A DNA stretch of 64,000 bases. Origin: Siphonodentalium dalli. Its lineage: Eukaryota > Mollusca > Scaphopoda > Gadilida > Siphonodentaliidae. Positions 35,840-47,939 of this stretch are shown in pieces (positions within the stretch are counted from its first letter, which is position 1; the number at the start of each line of letters is the position of its first letter). The notes below the pieces were generated by a model that was not told the DNA's origin, searched no databases, and saw only the letters and a program-made list of their open reading frames with translations. The stretch spans positions 11,079,729-11,143,728 of the forward strand of contig CP136068.1 in the NCBI GenBank assembly GCA_032622095.1. The letters run 5' to 3'. A program made the translations under genes and the position numbers.

Positions 35840-35891
35840 TGAAGAGCGATGCTTCGGCAGTTCCAAACAAAATCCACACCAGAAAAGTCAT
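35840..35891 (-). CDS. Signal-peptide-like first exon
   Basis: On the minus strand, ATG at 35891-35889 opens 17 codons, MTFLVWILFGTAEASLF, plus one base, then the strong donor GTAAGT. The hydrophobic core FLVWILFG followed by TAEA fits a short secretory signal with cleavage after AEA. The phase-1 ending is typical of first exons of extracellular modular proteins. No partner exon was confirmed downstream; the candidate at 29049-29272 does not clearly match in phase. The exon is short, so chance is possible. Confidence 0.4.
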
Positions 35892-35899
35892 TCAACTAA

Positions 35900-38869
35900 C
35901 ATAGCAGCCTATATGGTAGTGGATTTCTGCATTCATAGCATTGCATACTCCGCGATCCAAACGACAATGTATCCAGGATGTGAGCCGTCCTGTTTTTACT
36001 TGTAATCAGTCAGTGTATTCTTCATGCGAAACATATGAGATCCGTGACGTTGATGGAAAGTTGTGTTAACGCTGACCAGTAAGATACCACATATCGGGAG
36101 GAATCTCGCACGTATATTTTGCGAGAAAATGAAAATAGTAACTGTTAATGCAATTTAGATCCCGAAATTAAATAAAAAAAACAAGCAAACTTTTATCAAT
36201 GTAATCAATTTAAATTACAATTATGTGCCCGAAACAAGTGTGGTATCATTGCAAAACATCAGCCAATTAACAACTACACAGTGATTCTTTTGTAAACGTC
36301 CAATTACTCAGCTATGCTTGAACTGTAGGTTGATTATGTTACACATTCTTCAAAACGCTGCGCAGGTTCATCCATTTTTTACGGGCCGTCATTCTAAATT
36401 GGATGGGTGCAGTTGTCTTGTTTTGTCATGGGTATTACTCCATTCATGGTCAGCGTATCATGTATATGTTCTTTTTGTCGTATATTTCGAGCATTCCTGA
36501 ACATTCTAACTCTGATTCCAGTACTGTCTGCGTAAAGGTACAGGCTGGTGTTACAACCTGGCAAGTTAACATGCTTACCTCTCATTAGGAATACGACCCG
36601 TCTAACGCGCTAAGAGGAAAGACTAAACATCATCTGCCTTGGTCCGCTGTTGACATCACTTCCTGTGGCAGAAATGTGTGTTGCTGCCTGCCCGTGGCAT
36701 TTGTTCTCGGCCCAACTCGATGGCTTCGATGATCGTCATATACAGCTATATTTCTATCTTGTTTTATCGTTTTTCGCACAGCGAATTGTTAGAAATTCCT
36801 GACGGACATTCCTAAGATATTCCATGACATATTTATGTTCAGGTCTGGTTGTTAGATTAAAACTGTAGCTAAGTTTCAAAACTCACCACGAGTCATTTAT
36901 GCTATCACATATATGAATAGACATGTCACCATAGCACGGAACTTCTCGACGATGCGCTCAATGCTAAGTTGGGATTAGACGTTTTCAAAAATAGTCTTCG
37001 GTAGATAATCTGGGCTCATACTGATGTCATAGATTATAAGAGCTATCAGGGCGAGTGTCTGGGCGATAGATTGTATTAAAAACTTACTTGTCCGTATCGA
37101 ATTGAATTGACGTTTTATATTTCGTATCATTAATTTCGAATGGAGATAAAGGCGATACACTATATAGCTATATTCGTGGAATAACCTTGTATGCGGTTAT
37201 GCAGAAGGTGTGTTTACAATATTAGCCTTGACTGAAATTCTGCTTGATTGGTTGCAGTCGTTTTTTGAATCGGTTTCAATGTCCTTGCTGATGGTTAGAT
37301 TACTCATGTTTATGTTTGAACAGAACACTAAACTAGATGTTTAATGACATACGGGTGCTTGACACAGATAATATTACTATCATAACCGACAGTACTACAA
37401 GCAGTTGACTAATGAACGTAGGTCAAGTACACCGCATTTCACACTCTTAAGATAACTAATATAAAGTCACTGTTCTTGTTTGTAATTGTTGTATTATTGA
37501 ATATCAGCTGAAACAGGATCCCTACGGGAGCTTGCATTCACGGTTCACGCAAATATGGACATGATATATTCACATATGTTCGTATTCGATATATTTGATT
37601 CGGAAATAATCTATAGTGAGATTATTTTAATTTGTTACTATATATGTTGTTTTATTTATTTAAAAAAATGAAAAACTAAAGTTTTATAACATCCGCAGGA
37701 CATCACACCAAAGATGTTAGAAAACGGTCCAGGGGTCTGGGGGACAGATATGCTACTCCAATATAACCTCTTGAAAATAGGTACATATCGGACCTAACTA
37801 ATTTGGTTCTGGAATAAGCTCATAGTGGACATACACCAGGTATTCAATTGTATTAGGGTCCATCTGGTGCTGCAACATATAATATGCAAATAGGTTCATA
37901 TTGGACCTAAAAATTAACGTTGTTATAACCTCCGCCAGGGAATCCCGAGTCACCGCACCAAATTTGATTGAAATTGGACCAGCAGTCTGATAGAATAATC
38001 CGGACCGACAGACAGACGGACTGACATATCCTACTTTCTATCTGTATATATATTACAATCTTAACGACCCTAGGGACACTCTTAAAATATTCCGACATAA
38101 TGGAGACAACTCGATATACATTTTGCTATGCAACGCACAACTTCTGGAAATAAATATACATGTCTATTCTGCACCATATTATTTAACGGCATTATAACAT
38201 TTGGTTAGTGATTTAATTTGGCCGATTGATACCAAATGTATTTGTTCCTATCTACATACTAATTTCAACTTCATGCACTTTGTCATGAATATTGTGACAA
38301 TTGTATGGGTTGTAGCCCGTGCCAATTGATTTAACGCCACAATCTGACCAATATGTGCGACAGCTACCATGTTTTTGCCGGACGACTCCAAATTCATGAT
38401 ATTCGTTTTCTTCCTAATATGATAATATGCAAGGCATATAGAACGACCCCACTATATGGGTAGAAGAATGGAAGATAGCGGACTAAATGTTGTTAATGTG
38501 GTCATTCTCATGCACTCATCCAAATTCAACCAGAACTAAGCTATGCTCTTGCAGCAAATTGCACAAATGTTCAGTATACCGTATAAGAAACAGGTGGCTT
38601 TCTACTGAGGTTTATATATATAAATATATTTTTTTCCTCATTACATAGAGTTACGGGAGCGAATAAAAGAAACAAAGATAATCACATGAAATAAAAATGC
38701 AATATACCGGTATGATAATAAACTAACACAATACAGAACATTCTATTCAAACTTAACTACATTTTGAAGGAGCGAAAACAAATATTAATTCAATAAAAAA
38801 AAGTAATTAAAAGTGTTACAGTCCAATGGAGTGATTAGCTTTAGGAAATTATCAACACGATGAGATACA
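35900..38869. other. Non-coding, no clear gene
   Basis: About 3 kb without a supported gene. A stretch near 37915-38040 (words ATAACCTCCGCCAGGGAAT and GACCGACAGACAGACGGAC) resembles tail sequences of other dispersed repeats here. Overlapping frames on both strands at 36390-36590 have no recognised domain. Confidence 0.45.
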
Positions 38870-38971
38870 GGGGCCGATGAATGGCAACAAGCCATATTTC
38901 CGACTAAATCCTGAAAAGTTAACCATAATTCTGCTGTGGTTAAGAAGTCGATTACTTAGAGCATTACTGTC
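38870..38971 (-). repeat. Partial copy of the mariner-like MITE
   Basis: GATGAATGGCAACAAGCCAT, CGACTAAATCCTGAAAAGTT and CTGCTGTGGTTAAG are shared with 7185-7260. The right end TTAGAGCATTACTG is present. The left half is missing or diverged. Confidence 0.7.
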
Positions 38972-39039
38972 CTAGTATATGGCATGTTGCATATGGGGAT
39001 GTGAAAAAATTCCTTCACGAAACCCTTCAGAAAGGAGCC

Positions 39040-39260
39040 TCAAGAAATGCATAACTGAAATAAATAAACTTGTCTTGATGTGACTGAAGTCAAGATCATC
39101 GTGTGCATGGAAAAAGAGCAAACAACTGTCTGAAACATTAATGTGACTATCAATGGGTAGAAAATATCTGTCATCACGCTGTTCATCAGTGCATCAATCC
39201 AATCAGTGATATATTTGCATTCTATCAACTCGTGATCGGTTACTCTCACAACACCTAAAA
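39040..39260 (-). repeat. Dispersed repeat with relative at 49090-49270
   Basis: The minus strand shares GATGCACTGATG, ATTTTCTACCCATTGATAGT, TTTCAGACAGTTG and CCATGCACAC with the plus strand at 49105-49195. An 85-codon frame crosses it but similarity between the two copies does not preserve a frame. The class is unknown. Confidence 0.5.
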
Positions 39261-39329
39261 ATAAATATCCAAGTCTGGCATAGTGACTGTTTGTCATTTA
39301 TTAATAATATGATGATACGTAAACGTAAT

Positions 39330-39650
39330 TTGCGCCCACTTGTTAATCTTTCTTAGGATTTGGTGATTAATTAACCGTAATTACAAAAATCATACTGGTA
39401 TATGTAAATGATCATCACTCAAAAAAAATTTCATCATAATATTACGACAGAAACTGTTGGCAGCAATTGGACCATCAGTAACTGTCGTAAAATTACGAGA
39501 TCAACGTAATATGACATTTACAAATTTGATCGTATATTTACAAAATGATCGTAATATTAGGACAGAAAAACAATCGTAGAATTACAACATCATCGTAATG
39601 TGAATTTACGGTTTAATCGTAAAATTACATGGCCAACGTAATCTGAAGCT
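39330..39650. repeat. Degenerate array of CGTAAATTACG words
   Basis: About ten near-palindromic words of the form CGTAAAATTACG or CGTAATATTACGA occur at irregular 20-40 bp spacing, for example near 39435, 39486, 39505, 39547, 39575 and 39618. The flanking T and A runs differ. It could be an old satellite or a cluster of binding sites. Confidence 0.6.
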
Positions 39651-40572
39651 GAGAACCTGGTGTGAATTGAACTGTGGTGGGGTCTCAAGCGATCTACCCC
39701 TACACATTATAAACAAATGCCAGTTAATGACATAAGTAGCTTGAGGATGGATGTGATCCAGCGAACCACAGAAAAATTCAACCAGGTCCACAGGTGCTAA
39801 ATGTCTGCACATAGATAAAAATCAATGTCCAACACCTAATTGTCATGAAATCGACATTTCTCGTACAACAAAAGTTTGGAACAAAGTTACATACCTTGAA
39901 TAATTAGCCTATTAAACTAATGTAGGTACCAACCTGTGCTTTCACCATGACAAAAGATAACAAACTCTGATAATCAACACCCAAGTTACAAGGTGATATG
40001 CTCGGACAAACAGCTCACGACTACCTGTACTGGTCAATGCCTCCAGGGGGGGGGGGGTCAGAAAACATTTTCAGGCACGTATGGTGATTTTTTACTTTCG
40101 ACCCTTGCTGCTACCCCCACCCACCCTGCGTCCAAATTGTTCCGACCATTTTTGGACACCCACCCCCTTTTAACACTAAAACAGAGATTTGCGGGGGGAA
40201 TTCACTGTAAACAGCTGTATATGAATTTCTGTACATACTATTTGTCATGGATGTTAACATTGGCATGTAAATAGGAACGAGTCATTTTGGGGTCAATCGG
40301 CCGAAAAAACATGGCTGCCAGCGGCCATCTTGGATTTCAAAATTTGCAACAAAATACAGCACGATAACTGCATGCAGTCAGTTTAGCAGTGAGAATTACA
40401 TTATTTTCTCTTATTCTAAGGTGTTTTAAGTCAAATTCATTGCAAAAAACAATCAAAAAAAGTTTTGAGTTGCGGAAAAAATTGTTTGTTAGTCCCATCG
40501 ACCAAAACACCCACTAACCCCCGCATACGTGCCCGTAACCCCCCCCCCCTGCCCGACCCCCATAGGCATAAT
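39651..40572. other. Non-coding with a fragment of the 41-43 kb repeat
   Basis: Near 40290-40345 lies GGCCGAAAAAACATGGCTGC followed by CGGCCATCTTGGATTTC, an inverted fragment of the tandem unit at 41-43 kb. G and C runs occur at 40047 and 40540. No gene was seen. Confidence 0.5.
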
Positions 40573-40800
40573 ATGATAATAACATGGGAGGAACAGAGGA
40601 AACATGGACTACCGGTGTACATGTACCTACATCTAATGATAATAACATGGGAATGACAGAGGAAACACGGGCTACCTTCATGTAATTACTAGTATAATAA
40701 CATGGGAATATTAACAGAGGAAACACGGGCTACTTTCATCTAATTACTGGTATAATAACATGGTAATATTAACAGAGGAAACATGGGCTACCTTCACAGC
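40573..40800. repeat. Four tandem copies of a ~60-bp unit
   Basis: ATAATAACATGGGA, ACAGAGGAAACACGGGCTAC and TTCATGTAATTACTAGT repeat four times at 55-70 bp spacing. The last copy ends near CTACCTTCAC at 40799. Confidence 0.85.
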
Positions 40801-40964
40801 GGTCCTTGATTTACATGAGAGCAGACGATGCATACATCACTTACTTTTACCCGTACTGAATTGTACACGACTAAGTGTAGCACACATGTTTTCCTCTACC
40901 AACAATTTATCTGCCTTTGTGATATCGCTTAATTGTAGGAAGCCACGGAAAAGCACAAATATAA

Positions 40965-43145
40965 AATAAATGAAAGTGTCAATGACACTGTAGCTAAACT
41001 TATGTAGGGGAATAATTTAATGGTTGACACTAAATGGAGGAATAGGAAAGATGATAATTGAAATGTCTAACCTGGCCAAAGGATTTAGTCATGCAAAGAG
41101 TAAAATCCAAGATGACTGCTGGCAGCCATGTTTTTTGGCCGAATGACGCCCAAAGGAAAGTACTCGTTCCCATCAACATCAAATCTCATAATGATCTGAC
41201 CAAAGGTACGACCTGTAGCCTGTGGCAAAGGATTTAGTCATGCAAAGAGTAAAATCCAAGATGGCTGCTGGTGGCCATGTTTTTTGGCCAAATGAGTCGA
41301 AAAGGACTCATTTCCATCTACTTGTCATTGTTAACATCCATGACAAATTTCATGAAGATCCGACCAAAGCTACGACCTGTAGCCCGCGCCAAAGGGTTTA
41401 GTCATGCAAAGAGTAAAATCCAAGATGGCTGCTGGTGGCCATGTTTTTTGGCCAGACGACCCCAAAATGACTCGTTCCCATCTACATGTCAACATTAACA
41501 TCCATGACAAATTTCATGATGATCAGACGAATAGTACGACCTGTAGCCCGCGCCAATGGATTTAATTTTGAAATCCAAAATAGCCACCAGCGGCCATGTT
41601 TTTTGGCCGAATGACCCCAAAATGACTCGTTCCCAACTACATGTCAATATCAACATTCATAAAGATCAGACCAAAGGTACGAGACATGTAGCCCGCGCCA
41701 ATGGAAATTGTTGACGGACACACAGACACACACACGACAGACGCCAACCCATGGCAATAGCTCAAACTGGCAAAGTAAGTTGAGCTACAGTAATAAATGA
41801 AAGGCAGTAGCAACATTGAGTAATTGTTTGGGGGTTTTGTCGCTTTCCACAACTAAGGCGATATAATAGCAAATGAAAGTGTCAATGACACTGTAGCTCA
41901 ACTTAGGTAGGGGAATAATTTAATGGTTGACAGTAAATGGAGGGATGTGGTATGTAGGGTGTGCCAAAGGATTTATATAGTGATGCAAAGAATAAATTAT
42001 AAAACTCATCTACATGTCAATGTCAACATCCATGACGAATTTCATAAAGATCAAAGAAACAGATTGGTCTATAACCCATGCTAATGGATTTTGTAGAAAT
42101 ATTTAGTCATACAAAGAGTAAAATCCAAAATGGCCATTGGTGGCCATATTTGTTTGCCAAATGACCCTAAAATGACTTGTTCCCATCAAGAGGTCGCCCC
42201 GATTATCCATATGAAGTTTGGTGATGATCAGATCAGGGATGTGGTATGTAGGGTGTGTCAAAGTATTTGGTGATGCAAAGAGTAAAATCCAATATGGCTG
42301 CCGGTGGCCATGTTTTTGGCAGAATGATCCTATAATGACTCGTTCCCATCTACATGTAAATGTCAACATTCATGACAAATTTAACGATGATCACATAAAC
42401 AGTACGGCCTGTAGCCCGCGCCAATGGATTTAATTTTGAAATCCAAGATGGCCACCAGCGGCCATGTTTTTTGGCCGAATGACCCCAAAATGACTCGTTC
42501 CCATCTATATGTCAATTTCAACATTCATGACAAATTTCATAAGATCAGACCAAAGATACGTCCTGTAACCTGCGCCAAAGCATTTAGTGATGCAAAGAGT
42601 AAAATCCAAGATGGCTGCTGGCGGCCATGTTTTTGGCCGATTGATCCTAAAATTACTCGTTCCAATCTATATGTAAATGTCAACATTCATATGAAGTTTG
42701 GTGATGATCGGATCAGATTTGTGGTCTGTAGGATGTGTCAAAGGATTTAATGATGCAAAGAGTAAAATCCAAGATGGCTGCTGGCGGCCATGTTTTTGGC
42801 CGAATGATCCTATAGTGACTCGTTCCCATCTACATGTAACTGTCAACATTCGTGACAAATTTTATGATGATCACGCAAACAGTACGGCCTGTAGCCCGCG
42901 CCAATGGATTTAATTTTGAAATCCAAGATCCACCAGCGGCCATGTTTTTTGGCTGAATGACCCCAAAATGACTCGTTCCCATCTAAATGTCAATGTCAAC
43001 ATTCATGACAAATTTCATAAAGATCAGACCAAAGGTACGACCTGTATCCCACGCCAAAGGAAATTGTTGACGGACACACGACACACAGACACACGGACGG
43101 CGGATGCCAAGCCATGGCAATAGCTCAAAGTAAGTTGAGCTAAAA
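40965..43145. repeat. Tandem repeat array, 155-165 bp unit with CAAGATGGC core
   Basis: About twelve diverged units. Each carries GCAAAGAGTAAAATCCAAGA, GGCCATGTTTTTTGGCC, ATGACTCGTTCCCATCTACA, CATTCATGACAAATTTCAT and GACCTGTAGCCCGCGCC. Unit starts fall near 41090, 41240, 41400, 41560, 42110, 42275, 42430, 42590, 42755 and 42910. The words TGAAAGTGTCAATGACACTG occur both at 40970 and 41874, so a larger segment has been duplicated. Each half ends in GGACACAC runs and GCCATGGCAATAGCTCAAA. Frames of up to 108 codons follow the repeat and are not genes. Confidence 0.85.
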
Positions 43146-43278
43146 AGCACACCAGTCTGGCTTAAATTTATGTGACAGGGGTCATTTTCATAGTGTCTTC
43201 TACATAAATGCACAGGTGTTGATCAGATCATATTTTGTGTTCTTCTGTTCATCTATCAAACAACTATGCAGTTATTTC

Positions 43279-43744
43279 TCGAGGTGCCAGGATTATTGAT
43301 TATGATAATCGATAATCTGCCGTCTACAAGGGCGAGTGCATTTAGTGACACTCGGCTCATTTCAAAGACATTGTGCCGTCCTCCTAGTAGAAATATACAA
43401 TGACGTTGCCACAAGTTCAAAGCCGCTGTGCCGCCAATTTGTAGAATATACAACGACCCAAAGAGTAACCATGTTGTATCATCAAATGAGCTGCACACTG
43501 TTTGCAACATATATTTGTAGCACTCATGTTGTCCAAATCTCTTTGATGCATGGTCAAAGGTATGTTGTTAACCCTCAGTTGTAGATTAAACTGTGTAAAA
43601 CAAACACGGTATTCAATAATACCCGGCACTTTCTGACGTCCGAAACAAATACTAGTAACGCAGATTAATCGACGACGGAAATGGTAATCGATTATCGGCT
43701 TTGTCAACGGTTCATCGATTATACGATTAATCGTGGCATCCATA
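43279..43744. mobile_element. hAT-like non-autonomous DNA transposon, copy 2
   Basis: The 466-bp element is in opposite orientation to the copy at 173-904. It begins TCGAGGTGCC and ends GGCATCCATA. It is flanked on both sides by the perfect 8-bp duplication GTTATTTC (43271-43278 and 43745-43752). Internal words shared with copy 1 include GATAATCGATTACCATTTCC (read on the minus strand) and ATGCATCA. It is shorter than copy 1 by internal deletion. Open frames of 80-120 codons within it are not conserved. Confidence 0.9.
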
Positions 43745-44032
43745 GTTATTTCGGCCCCCTGTTTAATACCAAGATCAATTTTGACCAATAATAAATTTTA
43801 TCCTTGTGCTAAAAGAAATTTATCCCTTTATCAGAACTTCTGAAGAAAAATAATTTCGAATTGAAGAAGATGGAAATTAGTTACGGCAACATTTCAATCT
43901 CGCGCCGACTTGAGACTGGTGTGTGTTTATGTATAAAACATTACGACAACGACCCCATCAGCGATAGTGAACCATTAGGCTTTGCGTGCTATAGCCGATA
44001 GTATGGCATATTGTACAACAACAACACTCAAC

Positions 44033-45096
44033 TAGGGCTGCACAGTAATGAAAAAAACATATCGAATAACTAATATTTTAACTAACCGCGGTATGACTAA
44101 ATACCGAATAAGTAATCCAAATCAGAATATCCGAGCATTTGCTCAACGTAGAGTTATCCGTCGTAGCTTTGTCGGGACATAATTTCGTATTTTGAAAGAA
44201 TTAACAACGCATATTAATATGTACTCTATACTTGTATTTACTTAATATGGACATCAACAACATTATACAACTCTCGTCGTCACGTTTTCTCTCTTTGGGT
44301 GTCTGTAGTTTCATAAATTCGCTAGGATGGCGATACTTCAGGTGAACCATCACATTGGATGCATTGCCACATTTCGATTTAATAGTCTTCTCACACAAAC
44401 GACAAACAGCTTGAGTTTCATCGTTCGGTTTAGAATTCTTAGCCTTTTTAAACCTGAAATGCATCCAAACCAATGACTTAGTGTTAACTTTTACCACAAG
44501 ATCCATTTTTTCACAAGGTATTATAGCGAACACATTAGCTTGACTCAATTTTGTTTCACGGTCACTCCCATTTAGTGCTATCATTCTCAATGTCGCCTTT
44601 GTATTGTGTTGATTTAAGCTTTACTCTGGCGTGCGAAGCTTATATATGCACATGAGGTGCGACGTATGTAATTTCAAAACAGTCACAGCCAGTTAACACT
44701 GAATGCAGACTAAGGGCGCCCTTTGTTTTATTCCCGGGTTCCCGGGATCATACGCAATAGCGACGCCGCGACTGATTGTTGCAAGCTGTGAAGGAAAACC
44801 CCATAGCATACTCCTTTAATTAGGTACACAAATACGAAACTAAATATCCCATTGTATAGCTCTATACGGATTATACCGCATAACATTTTATTTCCTTTTG
44901 CGAGTTTCGTCACAAGCCACATTGATTACCAATGGTAGATACGACAATTTTACTTTTTAAAAATCTTTATTCGATACCTTGAAATGGAAACCGACGTACT
45001 CGATATATCGAATAGTCCAAAAATATATTCGGTTTCTATCGGTATTCAAGACGATATCGAATAAACGGTATATTATCGAAATACCGTGCAGCCCTA
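44033..45096 (-). mobile_element. hAT transposon derivative carrying a BED zinc finger
   Basis: The element begins TAGGGCTGCACAGTA and ends with the complement, ACCGTGCAGCCCTA. Both sides carry the 8-bp duplication CACTCAAC (44025-44032 and 45097-45104). The ends and 8-bp duplication identify a hAT element. The subterminal parts are rich in ATCGAATA and CGGTAT words. The only recognisable protein part is the BED finger at 44201-44590. The catalytic RNase-H-like core and dimerisation domain of hAT transposases are absent, so it is an internal deletion derivative of 1064 bp. Confidence 0.92.
44201..44590 (-). CDS. BED-type zinc finger fragment of a hAT transposase
   Basis: On the minus strand the frame encodes about 129 residues. 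The BED domain spans roughly residues 34-95. It shows LVWMHFRF (aromatic residues of the BED N-terminus), AVCRLCEK (first two zinc ligands), the GNASN motif and VHLKYRH (two histidine ligands, H-x4-H). This is the usual DNA-binding N-terminus of hAT transposases and of ZBED host proteins. After PSEFMKLQ the frame continues for about 30 residues and stops, with no catalytic core. The start is uncertain because the frame's first codon is not ATG. If expressed it would bind DNA without cutting it. Lack of a known promoter makes expression uncertain. Confidence 0.75.
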   Translation of the reverse strand: MRMIALNGSDRETKLSQANVFAIIPCEKMDLVVKVNTKSLVWMHFRFKKAKNSKPNDETQAVCRLCEKTIKSKCGNASNVMVHLKYRHPSEFMKLQTPKERKRDDESCIMLLMSILSKYKYRVHINMRC

Positions 45097-45104
45097 CACT
45101 CAAC

Positions 45105-47150
45105 AGTATGTAATGGTAGGTACTTTCTACGTCATCGTCTTTTCACATACCGGTAGGTAATTTTGAAGGGTGGTTCCAGGTGATAGTTATTATAATGTTC
45201 ATCAATTTGTACAAAAAATTAGTTGTAGAATTTCCAGACGAAGTAGCCTACTTATTAAGTAGCTCGAGTTTGTTTACATCTGCACGAAATTAGGAAAGGA
45301 ACCGAAGTCTCGGCTTGAAAGTTGGAACTCGATAACACGCACACGGAACAACTTCGCATCATAATTCAGACATGTATAGCATGTTCACAATAATCATAAA
45401 TATTTCAACATATTATTGAAGTGGTTGCCTTCAACTCTGCGCGGAAAATGATCGAATTGTTTGGTTTGAAACATTCAGAAAATCCTCCTTCAGGAGTCCC
45501 GTCGAGAGTGTTGTGATCAACTTCAAGTTTATCAACTTGTTGAATTAAAAAACAATGCAAATATATATTCAGTCGTACGGTTATGTAAAAATAGATTAAA
45601 AGATTGTACTCACAGCTCAGGCTGAATTTGTCTTCCCTTTTTAAACAAACAAAATACAATTGAAATTTGCGAAATGTGTGGTCTCGCGACTCGCGGTACC
45701 CCATCAGATGAGGTCCCAGTGAGGATCAGTGAGGGGGGGGACACAAATAACAATAATGTTTCGAGGGTCCAAGTAAGGAAAACTATTTTAAATAGGCAGA
45801 ATCAGGGAACTTAAATAACTTTTGGCACTTTTAAGTGTTAACCTTACTCACGATAGCCTCCTATGGTTGTTGACCCTGTTGGGGTACCCCTTGCAAGTTG
45901 CAGTACACACAGACGCCCAAGGCTAAACAGTACTGAATCGATTGATTTAATGATCGATCTATTTGAAAGCGTTACTTAATTAAAAAGGTAGTAATCAATT
46001 TCGAAGGCTAGTCGCGTCACCAAAAATAGATGAGAATAGCTGAATTTAGTGTCGATTTGTTCTTGATCCTTCAAACATTGGCCGATGCTTCGGCGATCTA
46101 TCCGTTACCGTTCCGTATTTCTGAGTAACTATATGAACCCACTGCCGGAAGTCACGTGATATTTGGACCAAAATGTTGTCTGAAAACAAAAAAATCTTTC
46201 ACGATATACTGCAATTTATGTGTGACGTCACAAGTACGCTCGCCCGCCTTACCTATACACGACCCGAGCTCGGCGCTTGCGCGCCGAGCGGGGTCGTTAT
46301 AAACAACATAATTTGTATCAACCGAGGGTGCTTTGTAATAATGTTGCCTTGTCCTAGAAGGTGTTTCCCCAATGGTATTTTGTTTTCATGTGCGACCGTG
46401 TCCTTGACCTCGCTCATATACGCTCATATAGCCATGTTTCTGGACCTCGACCCTTCCGACTCAAATTTGGTATGTAGGCCTACCTTGATCAACAATATGG
46501 GCTGCATGCTCATATCACCGAATAGAGTTGTCAATTAGACCAATGTAGGTTTAAAACAGGTATAAACTCGGAAGTTTAAACCGGAGATGACGAATCCGGC
46601 CACTGTGTTTAGTTATAACTCATAGTCGCCCACAAATATTTGAATAAACTTCACCGTTATATCGTCGTTATAATTGTGTTAAACTGCGCACCAGATAACC
46701 TGATAAACTGATAGCCGATGACCTACCGAGCGGCAATTTGAACTACTGAACGGGTGGCCTCCTACCCACATATTGCATGTCATTTGCAGACCTATGCTAG
46801 CCACATCGAAATACAGATTCATAAATATTGTTCATTGATTGGAGCGATTTATTTGGCCGAGCGATGTGGATAGGTTAACACATGCTGGCATATCTGGGTG
46901 GGAGAAACCATTTAGCAACGAACGGGTTAAGCAACAATGAACGGTTATGGAGCACTCTTCAATAAACAACTGCGAACATCCGAATGTCACATGACCGACA
47001 CCGCAGCTGAAGATGTTGTGAATCCCCAACTGTATTCAATGACAGGAAGTCAATAGACCAATACGCTTATAACCTTGTTATCAGAATTTGCAATATTAGT
47101 GCACTTGATACATGTCTACTTGCGGCTTGTACACACATTAAATATGTCAC
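45105..47150. other. Non-coding; GC hairpin at 46260-46296
   Basis: No gene was recognised. 46260-46296 forms a GC-rich stem (GACCCGAGCTCGGCGC, loop TTGC, GCGCCGAGCGGGGTC). 46380-46500 contains an inverted, diverged copy of the repeat at 50310-50370 (words CGACCGTGTCCTTGACCTCG and CTCATATACGCTCA). A 121-codon frame at 46173-46538 crosses these repeats and is not called. Confidence 0.5.
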
Positions 47151-47159
47151 CCTGACAAC

Positions 47160-47450
47160 ATGTCCATTTCAACGTCAGTTCGAATGTATTACCTCCGTCA
47201 GCATGTCCTCGTGAAAATAGGCACAATACGGGTGTATTTTGAGTGTCGCGTTTTGAGCCCAATTAGAGCGTATTTGAGGAAAAATACGCTCTATATAAGC
47301 GTTCAAACACGGCGTTCAAACATGCCAGCATAGTGCTAATTTCAATACGAAATGCAGCATGTTGTCGTAAAACTAAGCACAATACGGGCTTATTTTAAAT
47401 GTCAAGTGTTAAGCACATAATTATGTAGAGTGTGTTAGGAAAAATAGGAT
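47160..47450. repeat. Tandem duplication, ~165-bp unit
   Basis: GTCAGCATGTCCTCG with AAATAGGCACAATACGGGTG near 47197 recurs as CAGCATGTTGTCG with AACTAAGCACAATACGGGC near 47358. Both are followed by TATTTT and a GAGCGTATTTGAGGAAAAATA-type word. Confidence 0.6.
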
Positions 47451-47939
47451 TAATGTGCAGGAAGGTTTGCCGTTTTTTTTTGCATCTGGAATTTCTGGGA
47501 ACCCACCACCCCGAAATCTGCAAAACAAATAGTTTTTTACTCTCAATTTTTGTACACCCCACCGCCCCCAAATTTCACTAATTTTGGTCTAAAACCGCAA
47601 CATATCCTACTGATATCATTCATAGGACTGAACAATTATCTCCTTTAGTTCAAATGGCAGTTTAACCTGTTTCAGAAGCTATTTTAATTGAAAAAAGTTT
47701 TAATGCAGGCAAATATTAAGATGTTTTCAAATACTGGGTTATATACACGTGTCTACCACATACACGCATTAGAGTTTCCAGGTCAGTGTGTGATAATAGT
47801 ATGCTAGGTCCACCTGGGTGGTCAACTTGTATACTGCTAAATGGAAAACAGAAGCTCATATGTGCACATGACATTACTAGTATAATTAGGAACATGCATC
47901 CAATTTTACAAAAACAATATTATCCCTTGCATATCCAGG

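Noticed and set aside
36394-36588. Possible Ig-like exon (VCVKVQAGVTTWQV)
   Set aside because: The spacing of Cys and Trp does not fit an Ig fold, the frame is short, and an open frame also exists on the other strand.
40965-43145. Regular repeats that might suggest a CRISPR-like array
   Set aside because: Units are 155-165 bp, diverged, and without short identical repeats separated by unique spacers. The genome is eukaryotic. It is a satellite-type array.
43256-43788. Frames of 82-123 codons over the second hAT-like copy
   Set aside because: They are not conserved in the first copy at 173-904 and follow AT-rich inverted words.
46173-46538. 121-codon frame as a gene
   Set aside because: It crosses a GC hairpin and an inverted copy of the repeat at 50310-50370, and no domain was recognised.
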